From Picochlorum sp. 'celeri' (lineage: Eukaryota > Chlorophyta > Trebouxiophyceae), in the NCBI GenBank assembly GCA_010909725.1, contig JAACMV010000024.1:186001-250000 (forward strand): a stretch of DNA of 64,000 nucleotides. Reading direction: 5' to 3'. Shown one piece after another: positions 22,431-32,922 of the stretch. The translations under genes were made by a program, and so were the position numbers. The notes beneath the pieces are model-generated. The model saw only the letters and a list, made by a program, of their open reading frames with translations, was not told the origin of the DNA and ran no database searches. Position 1 is the stretch's first letter; the number at the start of each line of letters is the position of its first letter.

Positions 22431-23573
22431 TCAGGAGTTGGTGGGCTCTGCCTGTGGACCAGACGCGGCCACAGCACCAGCCCCTCCAACCACAGCACCA
22501 GCGCCTGTAGCCACGGTTCCTGCTCCAATACCTCCACCTCCTTGCTGCTGATTATCGCCAATTTCTGTGTCGGCACGATCACTAGCGCCATCTGAACTGG
22601 CATCAGACACGATATCATCTCCATCATAGCCGGCATCAGAACCAGCATCAGAAGCAACATCAGCACCAACATCAGAAGCAACATCAGAGGCAGCAGTGTC
22701 ACCAGCTACCACGCCTGTATCGACAGCAGCGTCAGTTCCAATGAGATCTACCGCAACACCGGCAATACCAGTATCAATCAATGGTCCAAGTTTGATAAAG
22801 GCAGTCAACCCTGACCCTTCCGTCACATTACTAGTTCCGAGAGCCCAATTTCCATCATATTGCAAACATGTGCTTGTATGATGGAAATGAGGATCCGATA
22901 AACTCTGATACGGATGGCATGTACCTTCAGGAAGAATGGAGGGATCATCCTCAGTCACAGGGAGAAGCGTGAATACAAATCCGTCTTGCTCCTCCGTCAC
23001 GCTGTACACATGCGCCAACCTCTCTACCGAATTATCGTCATGGAAAACCACCATGGCATTTGCAGGAACATCGGCAGTCTTTGCTTGCATCTGATAGTCT
23101 TGATAACACTGCTTGGCAGCTGCATAAGAAGGCATAGCAAACTGACCATCAGACTCGTTGGCCTGCGACGAGAGCAGAGCCCAATCCTCCAAAAACATGG
23201 TTGTATTCATCACATTTTCATACAGAGACCCATTTTTAGCATCATTGATGACATAGGGCATCACTGGAGGCAGGGATGCTTTCGGCACGTTGACATTGAC
23301 AAATTCCCCATCATCAGCGGTGGAATACTCTCCGATTGAAAGGATGTACGTATACAAACTATCGTCATGCTCAATGTTAACATCACATAAATCTGTAGAA
23401 GACAGCCCGGCAGAATTCAATCGTGTATCACTGCAAGAATCCTTCCAAATTCCAGCACCAATGCCTATTCCGACGCCAAGTCCGACAGCGAGGCCCACCA
23501 AGGCCACTGTGCTGATCAAAGCGATGGAGCTACCCCGCTTCTCATTTTCTGATCTTTTCACTGGTTCATCCAT
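22431..23573 (-). CDS. Orphan type II membrane protein with acidic repeat tail
   Basis: A single-exon ORF of 380 aa from an ATG at 23573. Residues 1-16 are charged and cytosolic. Residues about 17-43 form one long Gly/Val-rich membrane span (ISTVALVGLAVGLGVGIGIG). The outer part has several cysteines and N-glycosylation sequons (NTT, NES, NVT). From about residue 285 the protein becomes a low-complexity tail of Ala/Ser/Asp/Val repeats (SDVASDVGADVASDAGSDAG), then Gly/Ala-rich to the end. I do not recognise a family. The topology is that of a secretory-pathway membrane protein, and the tail could be a cell-surface spacer; both are inference. Confidence 0.7.
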   Translation of the reverse strand: MDEPVKRSENEKRGSSIALISTVALVGLAVGLGVGIGIGAGIWKDSCSDTRLNSAGLSSTDLCDVNIEHDDSLYTYILSIGEYSTADDGEFVNVNVPKASLPPVMPYVINDAKNGSLYENVMNTTMFLEDWALLSSQANESDGQFAMPSYAAAKQCYQDYQMQAKTADVPANAMVVFHDDNSVERLAHVYSVTEEQDGFVFTLLPVTEDDPSILPEGTCHPYQSLSDPHFHHTSTCLQYDGNWALGTSNVTEGSGLTAFIKLGPLIDTGIAGVAVDLIGTDAAVDTGVVAGDTAASDVASDVGADVASDAGSDAGYDGDDIVSDASSDGASDRADTEIGDNQQQGGGGIGAGTVATGAGAVVGGAGAVAASGPQAEPTNS

Positions 23574-23906
23574 AATTTTTCTTTTTCATGTGGTCCGCCG
23601 AATAGAAGTGATCATTCGTCATAATATGCCTGCAGATGGCACGGAGCCGCGGACTCCTAATCAAATCTACAGAGATCTGCTGTCAATCTATCCGATCAAC
23701 TATATAGTTTGATGGGACAGTAGTAGTTGGGATGGCAGGAATGTATGTTAGTCCTCTATCTCCTGTCAGGGAGGAGCTTTTGACGGGCCTATTCATGTAT
23801 CCATGTGGCTGTTTCAGTCAAACGAAACCAGGTGTTTGCTTGCTTAGGTGTCACATTATCATAATCTATGGGTTATATATATATGACGTGGATGCATGTA
23901 TTTTTA
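23574..23906. other. Intergenic region, no gene seen
   Basis: A 333-bp spacer: 5' of the orphan membrane-protein gene and 3' of the NDUFAF7-like gene. It includes TATATATATGAC around 23875. No further feature could be supported. Confidence 0.5.
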
Positions 23907-25384
23907 TTATGCCCATGACCTGTGCGTCAGAAAAAAGGATGTGTTGGAGTAGTCTTCAGTCAAAGGGACATATCCGCTTTTTGTTCTCACTCGAGATGCG
24001 TCGGGTACATTGGATGAGAAAAAGTCTGATGCTTTTAAGATTTTAATCTTGGATTCGTGCTCCATAGATACACCTGCTGACATTGAGCTCCTCTGATACA
24101 TTGTCTGTAACAGTCTAAAATTTGTGGGAAAGAAAATGTCAGCAGACCCAAAAGGGGCGAAGAGTGTTGCCCTGTCTCGTGCTTTCCCGTCAATCTGCAG
24201 GCATATTATTAGACTATATGTAGTACAATTCTTTCTTTCTCTCGTTATAACCCTGGTGTTTGTATATCATCATTGTTGTTCCCCACTGATACAAAAGTAT
24301 AGATTGCTATCTAACCTACCGTAGTGGATACAATGGGAGCATTTTCTCCCTCGACGACGACATCAGGCAGATAATCAAAGTCTGAGAATATACATTCGTG
24401 GTGCGGTACTGCGCTGTTCAAGGTGTCAAAGAGCATGGCAGCAGATGTGGGCAGAAACACAGGCTCTGGTGTCCGATTCATATCAAGCAGCCACTTCAAC
24501 ACGCGATCGACACTCAGAGAGGCACTCTCTGACTCCTTCAACTCTGACCAAGACTTCAATACATCCGTGATCACCGCATCAGAGAGTGGTCTCACATGCT
24601 CCTCTGGCTCTTGTTCCAAGTTTTCTGGATCATACTCCACACATGATTCCATCCACACAGACTCCCCCTGGTCATTCTCCAGCTTCACAATTTTATCATG
24701 TGGTAAGTTATCAAGAACCTCCATACCAACAATAAAACATCCGGCAGTACCATCTCGCGCCACCCGATGCCAAGTCTCGCGCTCACAGGCATCTCCCACA
24801 TGAGCACGAAACACATCATCCCCATGACCTGCTCCATGGACCTTGTCCCTCTGTCTGTCTGCTAAATTCAAACTAATATCAATCGTTTCATATCGACATG
24901 ATGAATACACATCATTTCTGTGAGCACGTAACCAATCCAAGGCATCCTTTGCCAGCGTCCCTGTCCCACCTCCAATCTCATAGATGGTCAATGGCCCACC
25001 CCACCCTTGCCTCTTCTTCTCATCTATACGATCTGCTATATACGATGCTATTGAGTGTCCAATATGGGGGCTGAATATCTCTGCAGGCGTGAGCCAATGA
25101 GTTCCCAGCGTGTCATACTGCTGGGCAACAGCATCATAATACTCATCCTTGCCTTCAAGTGCATCAAATTCTATCGGCTCCTCAAGAGAACCAATGGGAG
25201 CGTTATTCTGACAAAAATATCCATGTGAGGGATCATATAAAGACGCGCGTATGAAGTCTCGCAGCAACTGCACGTCATCAGGGAACCAATACTATCTTTT
25301 TACAAAAATGTCAGTATGGTTCAACATACTAGACGTACCACCACTCTAGGCGCCTGCGTGGATATCAATCGCCTCGATGACATT
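23907..25384 (-). CDS. NDUFAF7/MidA-like protein arginine methyltransferase
   Basis: CDS is complement(join(23907..24194,24320..25267,25340..25384)), 426 aa. Introns are 25268-25339 (72 nt, GTACGT...GCAG) and 24195-24319 (125 nt, GTAGGT...GCAG). Exon 1 encodes MSSRRLISTQAPRVV, a typical mitochondrial presequence, and joins to LLRDFIRASLYDPSHGYF, the N-terminal DUF185 motif. The SAM-binding loop is IYEIGGGTGTLAKDAL. The second join restores the block APIVSTT...SADIFFPTNF, and the C-terminus has RTKSGYVPLTEDY. NDUFAF7 dimethylates an arginine of the complex I subunit NDUFS2 and is needed for complex I assembly; that role is inferred. Every splice keeps phase. Confidence 0.9.
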
Positions 25385-25711
25385 CATCCAGATACTATCA
25401 TCAATTCTGCAATAAGAATAGTCTCTGTATATCTGAATGCGATACAGTATGGGTTTGCCTGATTCTCGAAAAGTCCGTAAAAAGTACATTTAATGAATTT
25501 GCAGGCGTCCCTTGGCATTCTCATAGCCTTGAGCGGTATCACACGCTAAAGCATACGAATAGTGTTTTTGAAGTATACCTATTCTGATAGACGAGAGCGA
25601 ATAGCAAGGTGATTGTTCATTTTGCTCGGCCGTCTCTGAGTGTGTCTTTCTCCCAGAAAAGCCAGACCAGACTCCTTCGTATTATAGAGATTGCATCCGC
25701 ATAATAGAACG
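25385..25711. other. Divergent NDUFAF7-like/eIF3b promoter region
   Basis: A 327-bp spacer between two divergent housekeeping genes. No ORF of note. The eIF3b reading frame is open upstream to a TTG at 25691, but the first ATG is at 25712. Confidence 0.5.
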
Positions 25712-27856
25712 ATGTTGTCAGTTGAAGAGGAAAAGATGTTTGAAGGGCAGCCTCGTGGCTTTCCATTCGGGGATTTTGACATTGCTGATGTCATGTTACC
25801 TGACGGCGATACGATGGGTATCCCAAGTGACGACGAAGAGGAGGAAGAATTGATCGAAACAGAGACTGGTTTTGGTCATATTGTAGTTGTGGATAATATT
25901 CCTCAAGTCGGTGCGGAGAAGTATGACAAGCTGACGAAAATTCTGTCAAAGATTTTCTCAGCAAGTGGGACCATTGCCGAGAATGGGTTGAATCATCCAG
26001 TGGATCAGAGCACGGGTCTTTCTAAAGGATTTGCCTTTGTGGAGTATGAAAACCATGATCAGGCACGGACTGCTCGAATGGCATTGGATGGGTACCAGCT
26101 TGATAAGAATCACAGGTTTATTGCGATATTGTTTGATGATCTGGAGAGGTTGAACGACGTTCCAGATGAGTACCAAGAGCCTCCTCAGAAGCCTTATGAG
26201 CCAGCTACTGATCTGTATAACTGGATGGGAGATCGACGTGGGCGCGATCAGTTTGCTGTCAGATATGGGGATGAGACAGAGGTGCTGTTTAATGATGTTG
26301 CTCAACAGAATCCACAGAAAGTCAAGGACAGATCCTTCTGGACAGAGGCGCCATTTATTCAATGGTCTCCACAAGGAACGTATCTTGCTACTGTGCATAT
26401 GCAAGGAGTGGCGATTTGGGGAGGTGATGATTTCAGGCGAATCAGGCGGTTTAGCCACAAGAATGCACAGCGTCTTGCCTTCTCTGAGTGCGAGAAGTTC
26501 GTATATATATACACCGATATTCCACCTGAGGGAAGACAGGCCCCCCGTTTTGCGTTGTCTGTGTATGAAGTGACAACTGGGCGCAAGCTTCGTGTGTTTG
26601 AAGGATCTCAGGAAGACCATGCTGTTGGTGCTGCCCGCAGGCCTGATGGAGGAATGGCCTATCCAGCATTCAAATGGTCATCCTCTACTGACGAGGGTCA
26701 TGCATTTTTAGCAGTGATGAGAAAGAATGCTATTTCTATCTATCAAGCACCAGAAATGACCTTACTTGATAAAAAGAGTATCAAGGCAGATGGTATCCAG
26801 TCCTTTGAATGGAGTCCTGCCGATCCTATTCTCTGTGCCTACCAGGAAGAACAAGGAAACCTCCCTGCTCGAGTGGTTCTTATTAGATCTCCTGATAGAG
26901 AAGAAGTTCGCGCGAAAAATCTCTTCTCTGTGGCAGATGTGAGAATGGCATGGCACCCACAAGGTGATTATCTTGCTGTGCGTGTGGAGAAGTGGACCAA
27001 GACGAAAAAGTCCACCACAACAAATCTGGAACTGTTTTCCATGAGGGAGAAGAATATTCCTGTCGATATGCTTGAACTGCCAAACAAGAGTGAGAAGATT
27101 AGTGGACTGGCATGGGAGCCACATGGAAATAGATTTGCACTCATCCATGGATCTGATCCTCAGAGGCCATCCGTGTCCTTATACTCCATGAAGGATCCAA
27201 AGAGTGGTGCGCTCGGTGGTGTTCATCACATCCACACAGTACATAACAGATCAGTATCATCCCTTCACTGGTCACCAAAAGGACGATTCCTTCTGTTGGC
27301 AGGCCTGAAACAGAATGGCAAGTTGGAGTGGTGGGACACGCATGATGAAGTGTCCGTTGTGGGAGCAGGAGAGCATCTCATGGCAACAGAAGTCGCATGG
27401 GATCCATCGGGTAGGTATGTGGTCACCAGTGTGACTGCTGTAAACCAGATGGAGAATGGTTACCAGGTGTGGTCCTTCTGCGGTCAGCCTCTGTACAAGG
27501 TATCAAAGGACAGATTCTTTGGATTCGTATGGCGCCCAAGACCAGAATGCTTGCTGTCCAAAGAAAAGCAAAAGGAGATTTCAAAGAATCTTAAAAAGTA
27601 CAGCAAGCGCTTTGAGGAAGAAGATGAGAAGTTGCTTGCTGCTGTCGACTCTGAACTCCTTGCTGAGAGAGAAAAAATGCTCAGCGAATGGAATTCTTGG
27701 AAAGAAAGCAGAGCAGAATGGGCAGAGAAGCAAAAGGAAGGCATCAAGCAACTTTTGGGATCCAAGTGGGTTGCTCCAGAAGAGGAATACATTGTCCAAG
27801 AGGTGGAGGTATCCGCCATTGTGGATGTCAGGGAGCAAAAAGTGGAATCGCAGTAA
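25712..27856 (+). CDS. EIF3B: Translation initiation factor eIF3 subunit b
   Basis: An intronless ORF of 714 aa from the ATG at 25712. eIF3b is a scaffold subunit of eIF3, which binds the 40S ribosome during initiation. An acidic N-terminus is followed by an RRM (HIVVVDNIPQVG as RNP2, and KGFAFVEYEN as RNP1, about residues 58-140). Then comes the nine-bladed WD40 propeller (for example FIQWSPQGTYLATVHMQGVA, SLHWSPKGRFLLLAGL). The C-terminal coiled coil contains the conserved YSKRFEEED and runs to the end. The length and domain order match the family. Confidence 0.96.
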   Translation: MLSVEEEKMFEGQPRGFPFGDFDIADVMLPDGDTMGIPSDDEEEEELIETETGFGHIVVVDNIPQVGAEKYDKLTKILSKIFSASGTIAENGLNHPVDQSTGLSKGFAFVEYENHDQARTARMALDGYQLDKNHRFIAILFDDLERLNDVPDEYQEPPQKPYEPATDLYNWMGDRRGRDQFAVRYGDETEVLFNDVAQQNPQKVKDRSFWTEAPFIQWSPQGTYLATVHMQGVAIWGGDDFRRIRRFSHKNAQRLAFSECEKFVYIYTDIPPEGRQAPRFALSVYEVTTGRKLRVFEGSQEDHAVGAARRPDGGMAYPAFKWSSSTDEGHAFLAVMRKNAISIYQAPEMTLLDKKSIKADGIQSFEWSPADPILCAYQEEQGNLPARVVLIRSPDREEVRAKNLFSVADVRMAWHPQGDYLAVRVEKWTKTKKSTTTNLELFSMREKNIPVDMLELPNKSEKISGLAWEPHGNRFALIHGSDPQRPSVSLYSMKDPKSGALGGVHHIHTVHNRSVSSLHWSPKGRFLLLAGLKQNGKLEWWDTHDEVSVVGAGEHLMATEVAWDPSGRYVVTSVTAVNQMENGYQVWSFCGQPLYKVSKDRFFGFVWRPRPECLLSKEKQKEISKNLKKYSKRFEEEDEKLLAAVDSELLAEREKMLSEWNSWKESRAEWAEKQKEGIKQLLGSKWVAPEEEYIVQEVEVSAIVDVREQKVESQ

Positions 27857-27910
27857 AAATCCATCTATATTTTTTAAACCAAGTAACACATGTATAGTAT
27901 ATATGCTTTA

Positions 27911-28846
27911 TTAAAACACAATGGTGTCAAGCATTGTCCCAAGGCATTGCACCACACTGGATGCCATGAGCTTTTCCGCCCCTTCTTCCAAATGTCTCTT
28001 GGAATCCATCTTACCAGCCTTCAACACAGCCCTCTTTTCAAACTCTATCGCACCTTCTTCCGTCACATCCTTATCATACTTGGCAGAAAGATTTTTAAAC
28101 TCCTCCAAAGCCTTACTGCTCATCTCCTCATGCTGCTTGAAATCCCTCAGGGTCAACCCAGATGTCCACGTATGTTTCTGCAGATTCAACAACATCTGCT
28201 CCTCTAACGCCGTCTTTCTATAGTTGATCGCCATAGAATAATAATGTCTATTCAATCCATGAATCAACGCTTGAATAGAAGGCTTATTCAAATGCCCAAC
28301 ATTTGATGTTGTCTGACGAGGCTCCTGCCCCAACATCATTGTCTGTGGGCTGATACACCGGAACGCATCAATCACCACCTTTCCCTTCACCGACTGAATA
28401 GGATCAACCACAACAGCTACAGCCCGCGGATTCAAAGCCTCAAACGACTGCTGCGTGTTCACATCCACTCCAGACAACCAACATCCAAACCCAGGATGAC
28501 TATGGTACCATCCCACCACCATCTCCGGCCGACCCACCTGCTTCAGCATATCAAGCATCTTGGTCTGAAACACTGGATCCACAGCCTCCACACTCACACC
28601 AGTCCCAGACTGAGGCATGGCAAACACATCCACCACTTTGACCGTGTAATCATCCACAAACTCCCCCAACATGAGCCCCATCACTTCCAAAGGAACACCA
28701 GCCCGCCCATGCTTCAGCATCTTCAACAGAGCCAAAGAACTAATATATATCTGTTCACTCGTATCTTGCTGAGGCGCATCTCCTTGAGAAGCCCCAGAAG
28801 CCCCGGGAAATCCCCCTTGGGCCAACATTCTCTGTAACCGCTCCAT
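27911..28846 (-). CDS. RPN11: 26S proteasome deubiquitinase Rpn11/PSMD14
   Basis: A single-exon ORF of 311 aa; the ATG at 28846 gives [15 protein letters not shown], like other Rpn11 N-termini. Rpn11 is the zinc metallo-deubiquitinase of the proteasome lid and removes ubiquitin chains from substrates being degraded. The JAMM motif is complete: E54 in [11 protein letters not shown], then [14 protein letters not shown] with H115, H117 and D128. The insert and C-terminal helices ([20 protein letters not shown]) are as in the family. It converges with eIF3b, leaving 54 nt between the stop codons. Confidence 0.97.
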   Translation of the reverse strand: MERLQRMLAQGGFPGASGASQGDAPQQDTSEQIYISSLALLKMLKHGRAGVPLEVMGLMLGEFVDDYTVKVVDVFAMPQSGTGVSVEAVDPVFQTKMLDMLKQVGRPEMVVGWYHSHPGFGCWLSGVDVNTQQSFEALNPRAVAVVVDPIQSVKGKVVIDAFRCISPQTMMLGQEPRQTTSNVGHLNKPSIQALIHGLNRHYYSMAINYRKTALEEQMLLNLQKHTWTSGLTLRDFKQHEEMSSKALEEFKNLSAKYDKDVTEEGAIEFEKRAVLKAGKMDSKRHLEEGAEKLMASSVVQCLGTMLDTIVF

Positions 28847-29205
28847 CTCGCCCAAATACACTCTTACTAGTTTGAATTCGTATATTATATACTACTGAGT
28901 ATGTCTAGAAAAGGTCAAATGAGATGAATGGAGAAAGCTATGACACGTTGTTGGACTGGCCTGATCAGTACCCTTGATTCCCACCTCGAATACACACTCT
29001 CTTTTTCTATATCTCTCTGTACTACAGAGAAATCAAAATATTTTAATTCAATAGTTCCGACGTTTGTCAGATAGGATTTGGTCGACATGGCCAAGGAATG
29101 CTCCTAGAGCAACATTCATCATCATTGACAAATTCTCTCTTACACAATTGATTTCTCGGCGAACAATATATTCTTCTTCTACATTATATGCAATCACATC
29201 AACAT
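28847..29205. other. Intergenic region, no gene seen
   Basis: A 359-bp spacer: 5' of Rpn11 and 3' of the thioredoxin gene. It is pyrimidine-rich around 29000-29040. No feature could be supported. Confidence 0.5.
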
Positions 29206-29679
29206 CTACACAGATGATGCCTGCAGTCCAGTATTCTTGGCAATATACTCTGCCAAACCCTTCTTGGTAATGGCCCCCTCATGGTGACTTCCATCCACCA
29301 CCGTTCCATCCTTGATCACAATCAGGCATGGAAGCCCATACACCTTGTATTCTTCCATCAATCCTTTGTTCTCATTCGTGCAATCCACCTTGACCACCTT
29401 TAATTTCCCTTCAAACTCTGAATCAGCCCATACCATGGAGGGTGCTACAAGCTTGCAAGGGCCACACCAGGTTGCCCAGAAATCCACCAGCACTGGGACA
29501 GAGGATGATGCCTCAATAACATCAGATTGGAATGATGCTTCAGTGACATCAGTCACAGCATGAGTCTGGATGGTGTGTCGATGGATCCTTGTCGTGTGTG
29601 GTCTCCATGTCTGGTGGGGTAATGGCGATGGACGAGTCCTCAGGGACGAGTCTACGCGAATTCCTACTGATGACACCAT
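29206..29679 (-). CDS. Organelle-targeted (probably plastid) m/x/y-like thioredoxin
   Basis: A 157-aa single-exon ORF. Residues 1-40 are rich in Ser, Thr, Arg and His with no acidic residues before the first Asp pair, resembling a plastid transit peptide. The thioredoxin fold follows with the active site ATWCGPCK (C72 and C75), the buried DFW motif, the cis-Pro in YGLPCLIVI (with an unusual Cys after the Pro) and GAITKKGLAEYI at the end. Such thioredoxins reduce stromal enzyme disulfides. The assignment to a subclass (m, x or y) is not secure, and mitochondrial targeting is not excluded. Confidence 0.88.
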   Translation of the reverse strand: MVSSVGIRVDSSLRTRPSPLPHQTWRPHTTRIHRHTIQTHAVTDVTEASFQSDVIEASSSVPVLVDFWATWCGPCKLVAPSMVWADSEFEGKLKVVKVDCTNENKGLMEEYKVYGLPCLIVIKDGTVVDGSHHEGAITKKGLAEYIAKNTGLQASSV

Positions 29680-29886
29680 CCTTGTATTAAAAAGTAATTA
29701 ATTGAGTTTTGAATGCGGTTGGAATCAGCGATATCCGTGGATGAGGCACAATCCTCCCAGGATGTGTGGACACATTTTTAATGTTTAATGTAGGAGAGAT
29801 TTCTTTACATGACATATTCTCATCCTCGTGGACGAAAAGGCCTGTAGAAATACATTGTCTGATTTATTTGTAAATATTAAATAGTC

Positions 29887-30471
29887 ATGATGCAAGCAGT
29901 GCGTCGTATTGGGGTGTATCCATGTGGTGGTCTTGGACGACCAGTTGTGCAACAGTCTCACGGACGCAGACAATGTGGCCATGGTGCTCGACGCACCATA
30001 TTGAAGGATACATATAGTAGCAATAGCATAGATGGACGATTCTGCCGGATTCAGGCGAGGGCAGAGCCGGAGAAGGACGACGATTCTCCATCCTCTCCTC
30101 AGTACAACACAGAATTCGGATATTCTCGGAAGGATGTGATCATCATTGGTGTGGTATTGATCGCTATGGGTTATATATTGTACTATGGGTTGCAGTATGC
30201 ATTCGGTATGGACGCAATCATGGCTGGAAACTGGGCTCAATTGATTATTTTTGTGGGGCTGTGTGTTGGGTGGATTGGGTCGTATTTGTTTAGGGTGGCG
30301 ACAAAGCAGATGACGTATGTGAAACAGTTGGATGATTATGAGGAGGCTGTGATGAGGAAGAGATTGGAGGAGCTTCCTGAGACTGAGTTTGAGAATATGA
30401 TGATGACAGTGGAGGAGGAGAAGAAGATGATTGCAGAGCGTCGTCGGCAGAATGCCAAGGATTCAGAATAA
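29887..30471 (+). CDS. DUF3007 plastid membrane protein
   Basis: A single-exon ORF of 194 aa. The first 60 residues are Arg/Gly/Ser-rich, consistent with a transit peptide. The core begins at YSRKDVIIIGVVLIAMGYIL, a first membrane span, followed by AQLIIFVGLCVGWIGSYLF, a second span. The conserved soluble tail is QMTYVKQLDDYEEAVMRKRL followed by an acidic helix. This matches my recollection of DUF3007, a family shared by cyanobacteria and plastid-bearing eukaryotes. A role in thylakoid complex assembly is plausible but not shown by the sequence. The gene is convergent with the S26-like gene, with about 10 nt between the stops. Confidence 0.75.
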   Translation: MMQAVRRIGVYPCGGLGRPVVQQSHGRRQCGHGARRTILKDTYSSNSIDGRFCRIQARAEPEKDDDSPSSPQYNTEFGYSRKDVIIIGVVLIAMGYILYYGLQYAFGMDAIMAGNWAQLIIFVGLCVGWIGSYLFRVATKQMTYVKQLDDYEEAVMRKRLEELPETEFENMMMTVEEEKKMIAERRRQNAKDSE

Positions 30472-30481
30472 TATTAATTCA

Positions 30482-31215
30482 TTAATCGTTTTTATCATGC
30501 TGAAAGAGGTCGTCAATCTCCAGTTCAGCTTCTAGAATAGGAGCATCTGCTTCCATGGCTTGCTGGCTATTTTCTATGCACCCGTGATCAGAGCGGGATT
30601 TCGCCGAGTATATCACCCGACCTATTATTTTATTGAGATGAAGTGGTCCAAATACTCTGCTATCGACCGCATCTTTTGCTGAGAGAGATTCATTATCAGC
30701 AAGCACCCATGCATGGTCCTGTACACACATATGTATGTGGTGTAACATCATACTCGTAGAAACAGACTCGGACATTGTCTATAACGTACCTGTGGGATGG
30801 TAAATTCTTCATCATCTGGCGTCGGATCATCCGATGTGACCATGACATCCCCTTCAAGGGCAGCAATTCGTCTGACCATGACACTGGTCGACAGAGGACT
30901 CTCGAATGCCACCACATCCCCATCAAAAATCGTTTTATGAGCAACAGGTCTAGGAATCATTCGAATGAGAAAATGCTCCACCCGACCCGGGTCTGTCTGG
31001 CTCCAAGAGGAATTCAAGGTCGGTGACATGGCAGCCCCTGTCACGACACCAGCGCACGTCAATTGCTTCTGAAAGCGTTCCATTCCTTTCGCAATAGCAT
31101 CTGTCAGGCTTATCTGAGCAGAACTCTGCATATGCGTGTACACTTCTTCCAAAGAAGCTGCTGCTTTCGCAGCCAAGTATCGTAGACTGACAGCCTTGGC
31201 TCTATGCTGCGCCAT
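30482..31215 (-). CDS. Plant-type S26 signal-peptidase-like protein (catalytic Lys replaced)
   Basis: CDS is complement(join(30482..30718,30790..31215)), 220 aa. The 71-nt intron 30719-30789 (GTACGT...ACAG) joins EEFTIPQ to DHAWVLADNE in phase 0. The serine motif is GAAMSPTLNSS (S64). The position of the general-base lysine in the usual K-R-hydrophobic motif reads MVRRIAALEGD, so it is Arg115. The C-terminal block SLSAKDAVDSRVFGPLHLNK, then IIGRVIY, resembles the land-plant S24/S26 homologues related to the mitochondrial inner-membrane protease, which from memory also have RR here. It is probably organellar. The ATG at 31215 is the first in frame; a longer reading needs TTG. Confidence 0.82.
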
Positions 31216-32359
31216 GACGATGCATTCACTACAATATTCAAAAAATAATACGTGCACAATTCTGTGTCCTAGGGTGCTCTTGTGTTGTCTGTTTTTTGGT
31301 AGTAGAGCATCTGTCAGCTTAACTAGTCCCGAGGTCTCCTTATACCCCCCTTTCGAGGCGGGCGCTCGACCGGTCAATGGGAGTGATGATGATACATGGA
31401 GTGGGTCAGTCTTTGTGTGTATTGATTGACCATTATTAGAGCTTCAGGAAAGAAAAAGGGACATTAGTCTGTCCATGACTGTCGTTTAAGATGTATATGA
31501 CGTCGTCCTCTTCATAACTCGCGTTCAAAGGATGATCTACCCATGCTCAAGATGTAAGAGGAGGTAATCTCCCTTCTGCAAGTGTGTCCTCCTGGTGGCG
31601 CATCTGTTGGCTCTTCGAGTTTCAACAGGCGTACTTTGGATTTGATTCCCTGTCGTGATTGATTCTGCACCTCTTTGTATACGTCGTTGGGTCCTGTAGT
31701 TTACAGTAAAGTCTCCATCCTACTCTTGTTTGGAGTTCCACATGACCAGTCTTACAAGATCAAACGTCATTATGAAAAGGCTACATCTTTTTACATAAAC
31801 ATTCCAAGTGTCAAATATGTATTCCAGTCAATGTTTTCTCTTTCTGTGAAGTGTCATCTGGTCAACTCACCACATCATAGCAGCACGTTGACTCTCCTGT
31901 CACCAGGTGGAGCTCAGTCAACCCTTCAGTCCAAGTCCGACTATCGCGAACACTAGTCGCAATATCTTCCTCGTCTTTGAGCCTTTGCGTCCGAGATTTG
32001 TTTTCCGGTTTTTTATTTTTTACAAACTTTTCACTCTGTGCGCCACAAAGGCTGTCGTTCTAGAAAGTTTACATCGAAATTCGTCCAAATCACCGCATTT
32101 CCACCTTCTGCCAGTCCCCAGGAGGCGAGTTTTGGACCATTCAACGCAGAACAGGCTTCTTAGTCGGAATAGGCCCTCGGCGGGATTAATTAGGCAGGCA
32201 CAGGCCCGGCAGGCGGCGAATTAGGCCACAGTGCAGATTCGGGATATAAGGAGCCCCATTAAGGTATTCAGATGGCCACGCACAAGATTCAAAAAACAAC
32301 GAATCCATCGCCCTCGAATCAATTGTACGTATTTACTGATCTGAGTATTCATATATACC
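31216..32359. other. Longest gene-poor stretch of the window
   Basis: About 1.1 kb between the divergently transcribed S26-like and EXPERA genes, in a window where most gaps are under 500 bp. I compared it by eye with U1, U2, U4, U5 and U6 snRNA starts and with tRNA box A/B motifs and saw none. Near 32170-32230 there are repeats of the unit AGGC (TAGGCCC, TTAGGCAGGC, ACAGGCCCGGCAGGCGG, TTAGGCC). No convincing ORF. Confidence 0.5.
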
Positions 32360-32922
32360 ATGAATGAGATTGCGCGATGGCTTTACATTGCATTCTTTGC
32401 CATTCATATTCCCACAACACTGCTAGTTGACAGCCAGGCCCTCTTCCCACCAGCCTTGTTTCCAGAATTTGCCAGAAAGACTCTGCAAAACTTTATCAAT
32501 GACTACAAGGATCCATTGGTACGGTATCTTTATTAGATAGTAGTAGTGTGACATGAATACCTGACTCATGATTCCACCTGCAGATGAGCCCACCCAGGGA
32601 CATGTGGTTTATATCCCTGATTTGGACAGAAGTATTGGCCCAATTGCCATTTTTCTTCGTTGCTGTGTACGCCTTTAGTATGAAAAAGGAATGGATACGA
32701 GTTCCCGCAGCAATATATGGAGGATTTGTGTGTGCAACCATGGTGCCAATTCTGACCGTCCTGGCCACCCACACTGGTGTGCCAGGGTATCAGAGCACCC
32801 CCCTCCTCGCCATGTACGCACCCTATGCCATCGTTCCTGGTATACTTGCCATACACATGGTTCTGGAACAGGATGGAAGAATGTTCCGTCGAGATTCGCT
32901 GGCAAAGACCAAAACAGGGTAG
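32360..32922 (+). CDS. EXPERA-domain membrane protein (TMEM97/sigma-2 receptor-like)
   Basis: CDS is join(32360..32518,32584..32922), 165 aa. The 65-nt intron 32519-32583 (GTACGG...GCAG) joins NDYKDPL to MSPPRDMWFI in phase 0. The protein has four hydrophobic segments: WLYIAFFAIHIPTTLLVD, WTEVLAQLPFFFVAVYAF, IYGGFVCATMVPILTVLAT and APYAIVPGILAIHMVL. The pattern HIPTTLLVDSQ...LFP followed by WF.S..W.E...Q.PFF is that of the EXPERA family (TMEM97, TM6SF, EBP). TMEM97 is an ER/lysosomal membrane protein involved in sterol handling. The sterol role here is inferred from the family. Confidence 0.88.

Noticed and set aside
24194..24320. A tiny extra exon inside the 125-nt intron of the NDUFAF7-like gene (reading WGTTMMIYKHQ)
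   Set aside because: It would need a 34-nt intron on one side; the single 125-nt intron gives a gap-free alignment with the plant-type family pattern.
25958..26620. 220-codon minus-strand ORF inside eIF3b
   Set aside because: It lies entirely antisense to a well-conserved domain and has no recognisable motif; it is a shadow of the eIF3b frame.
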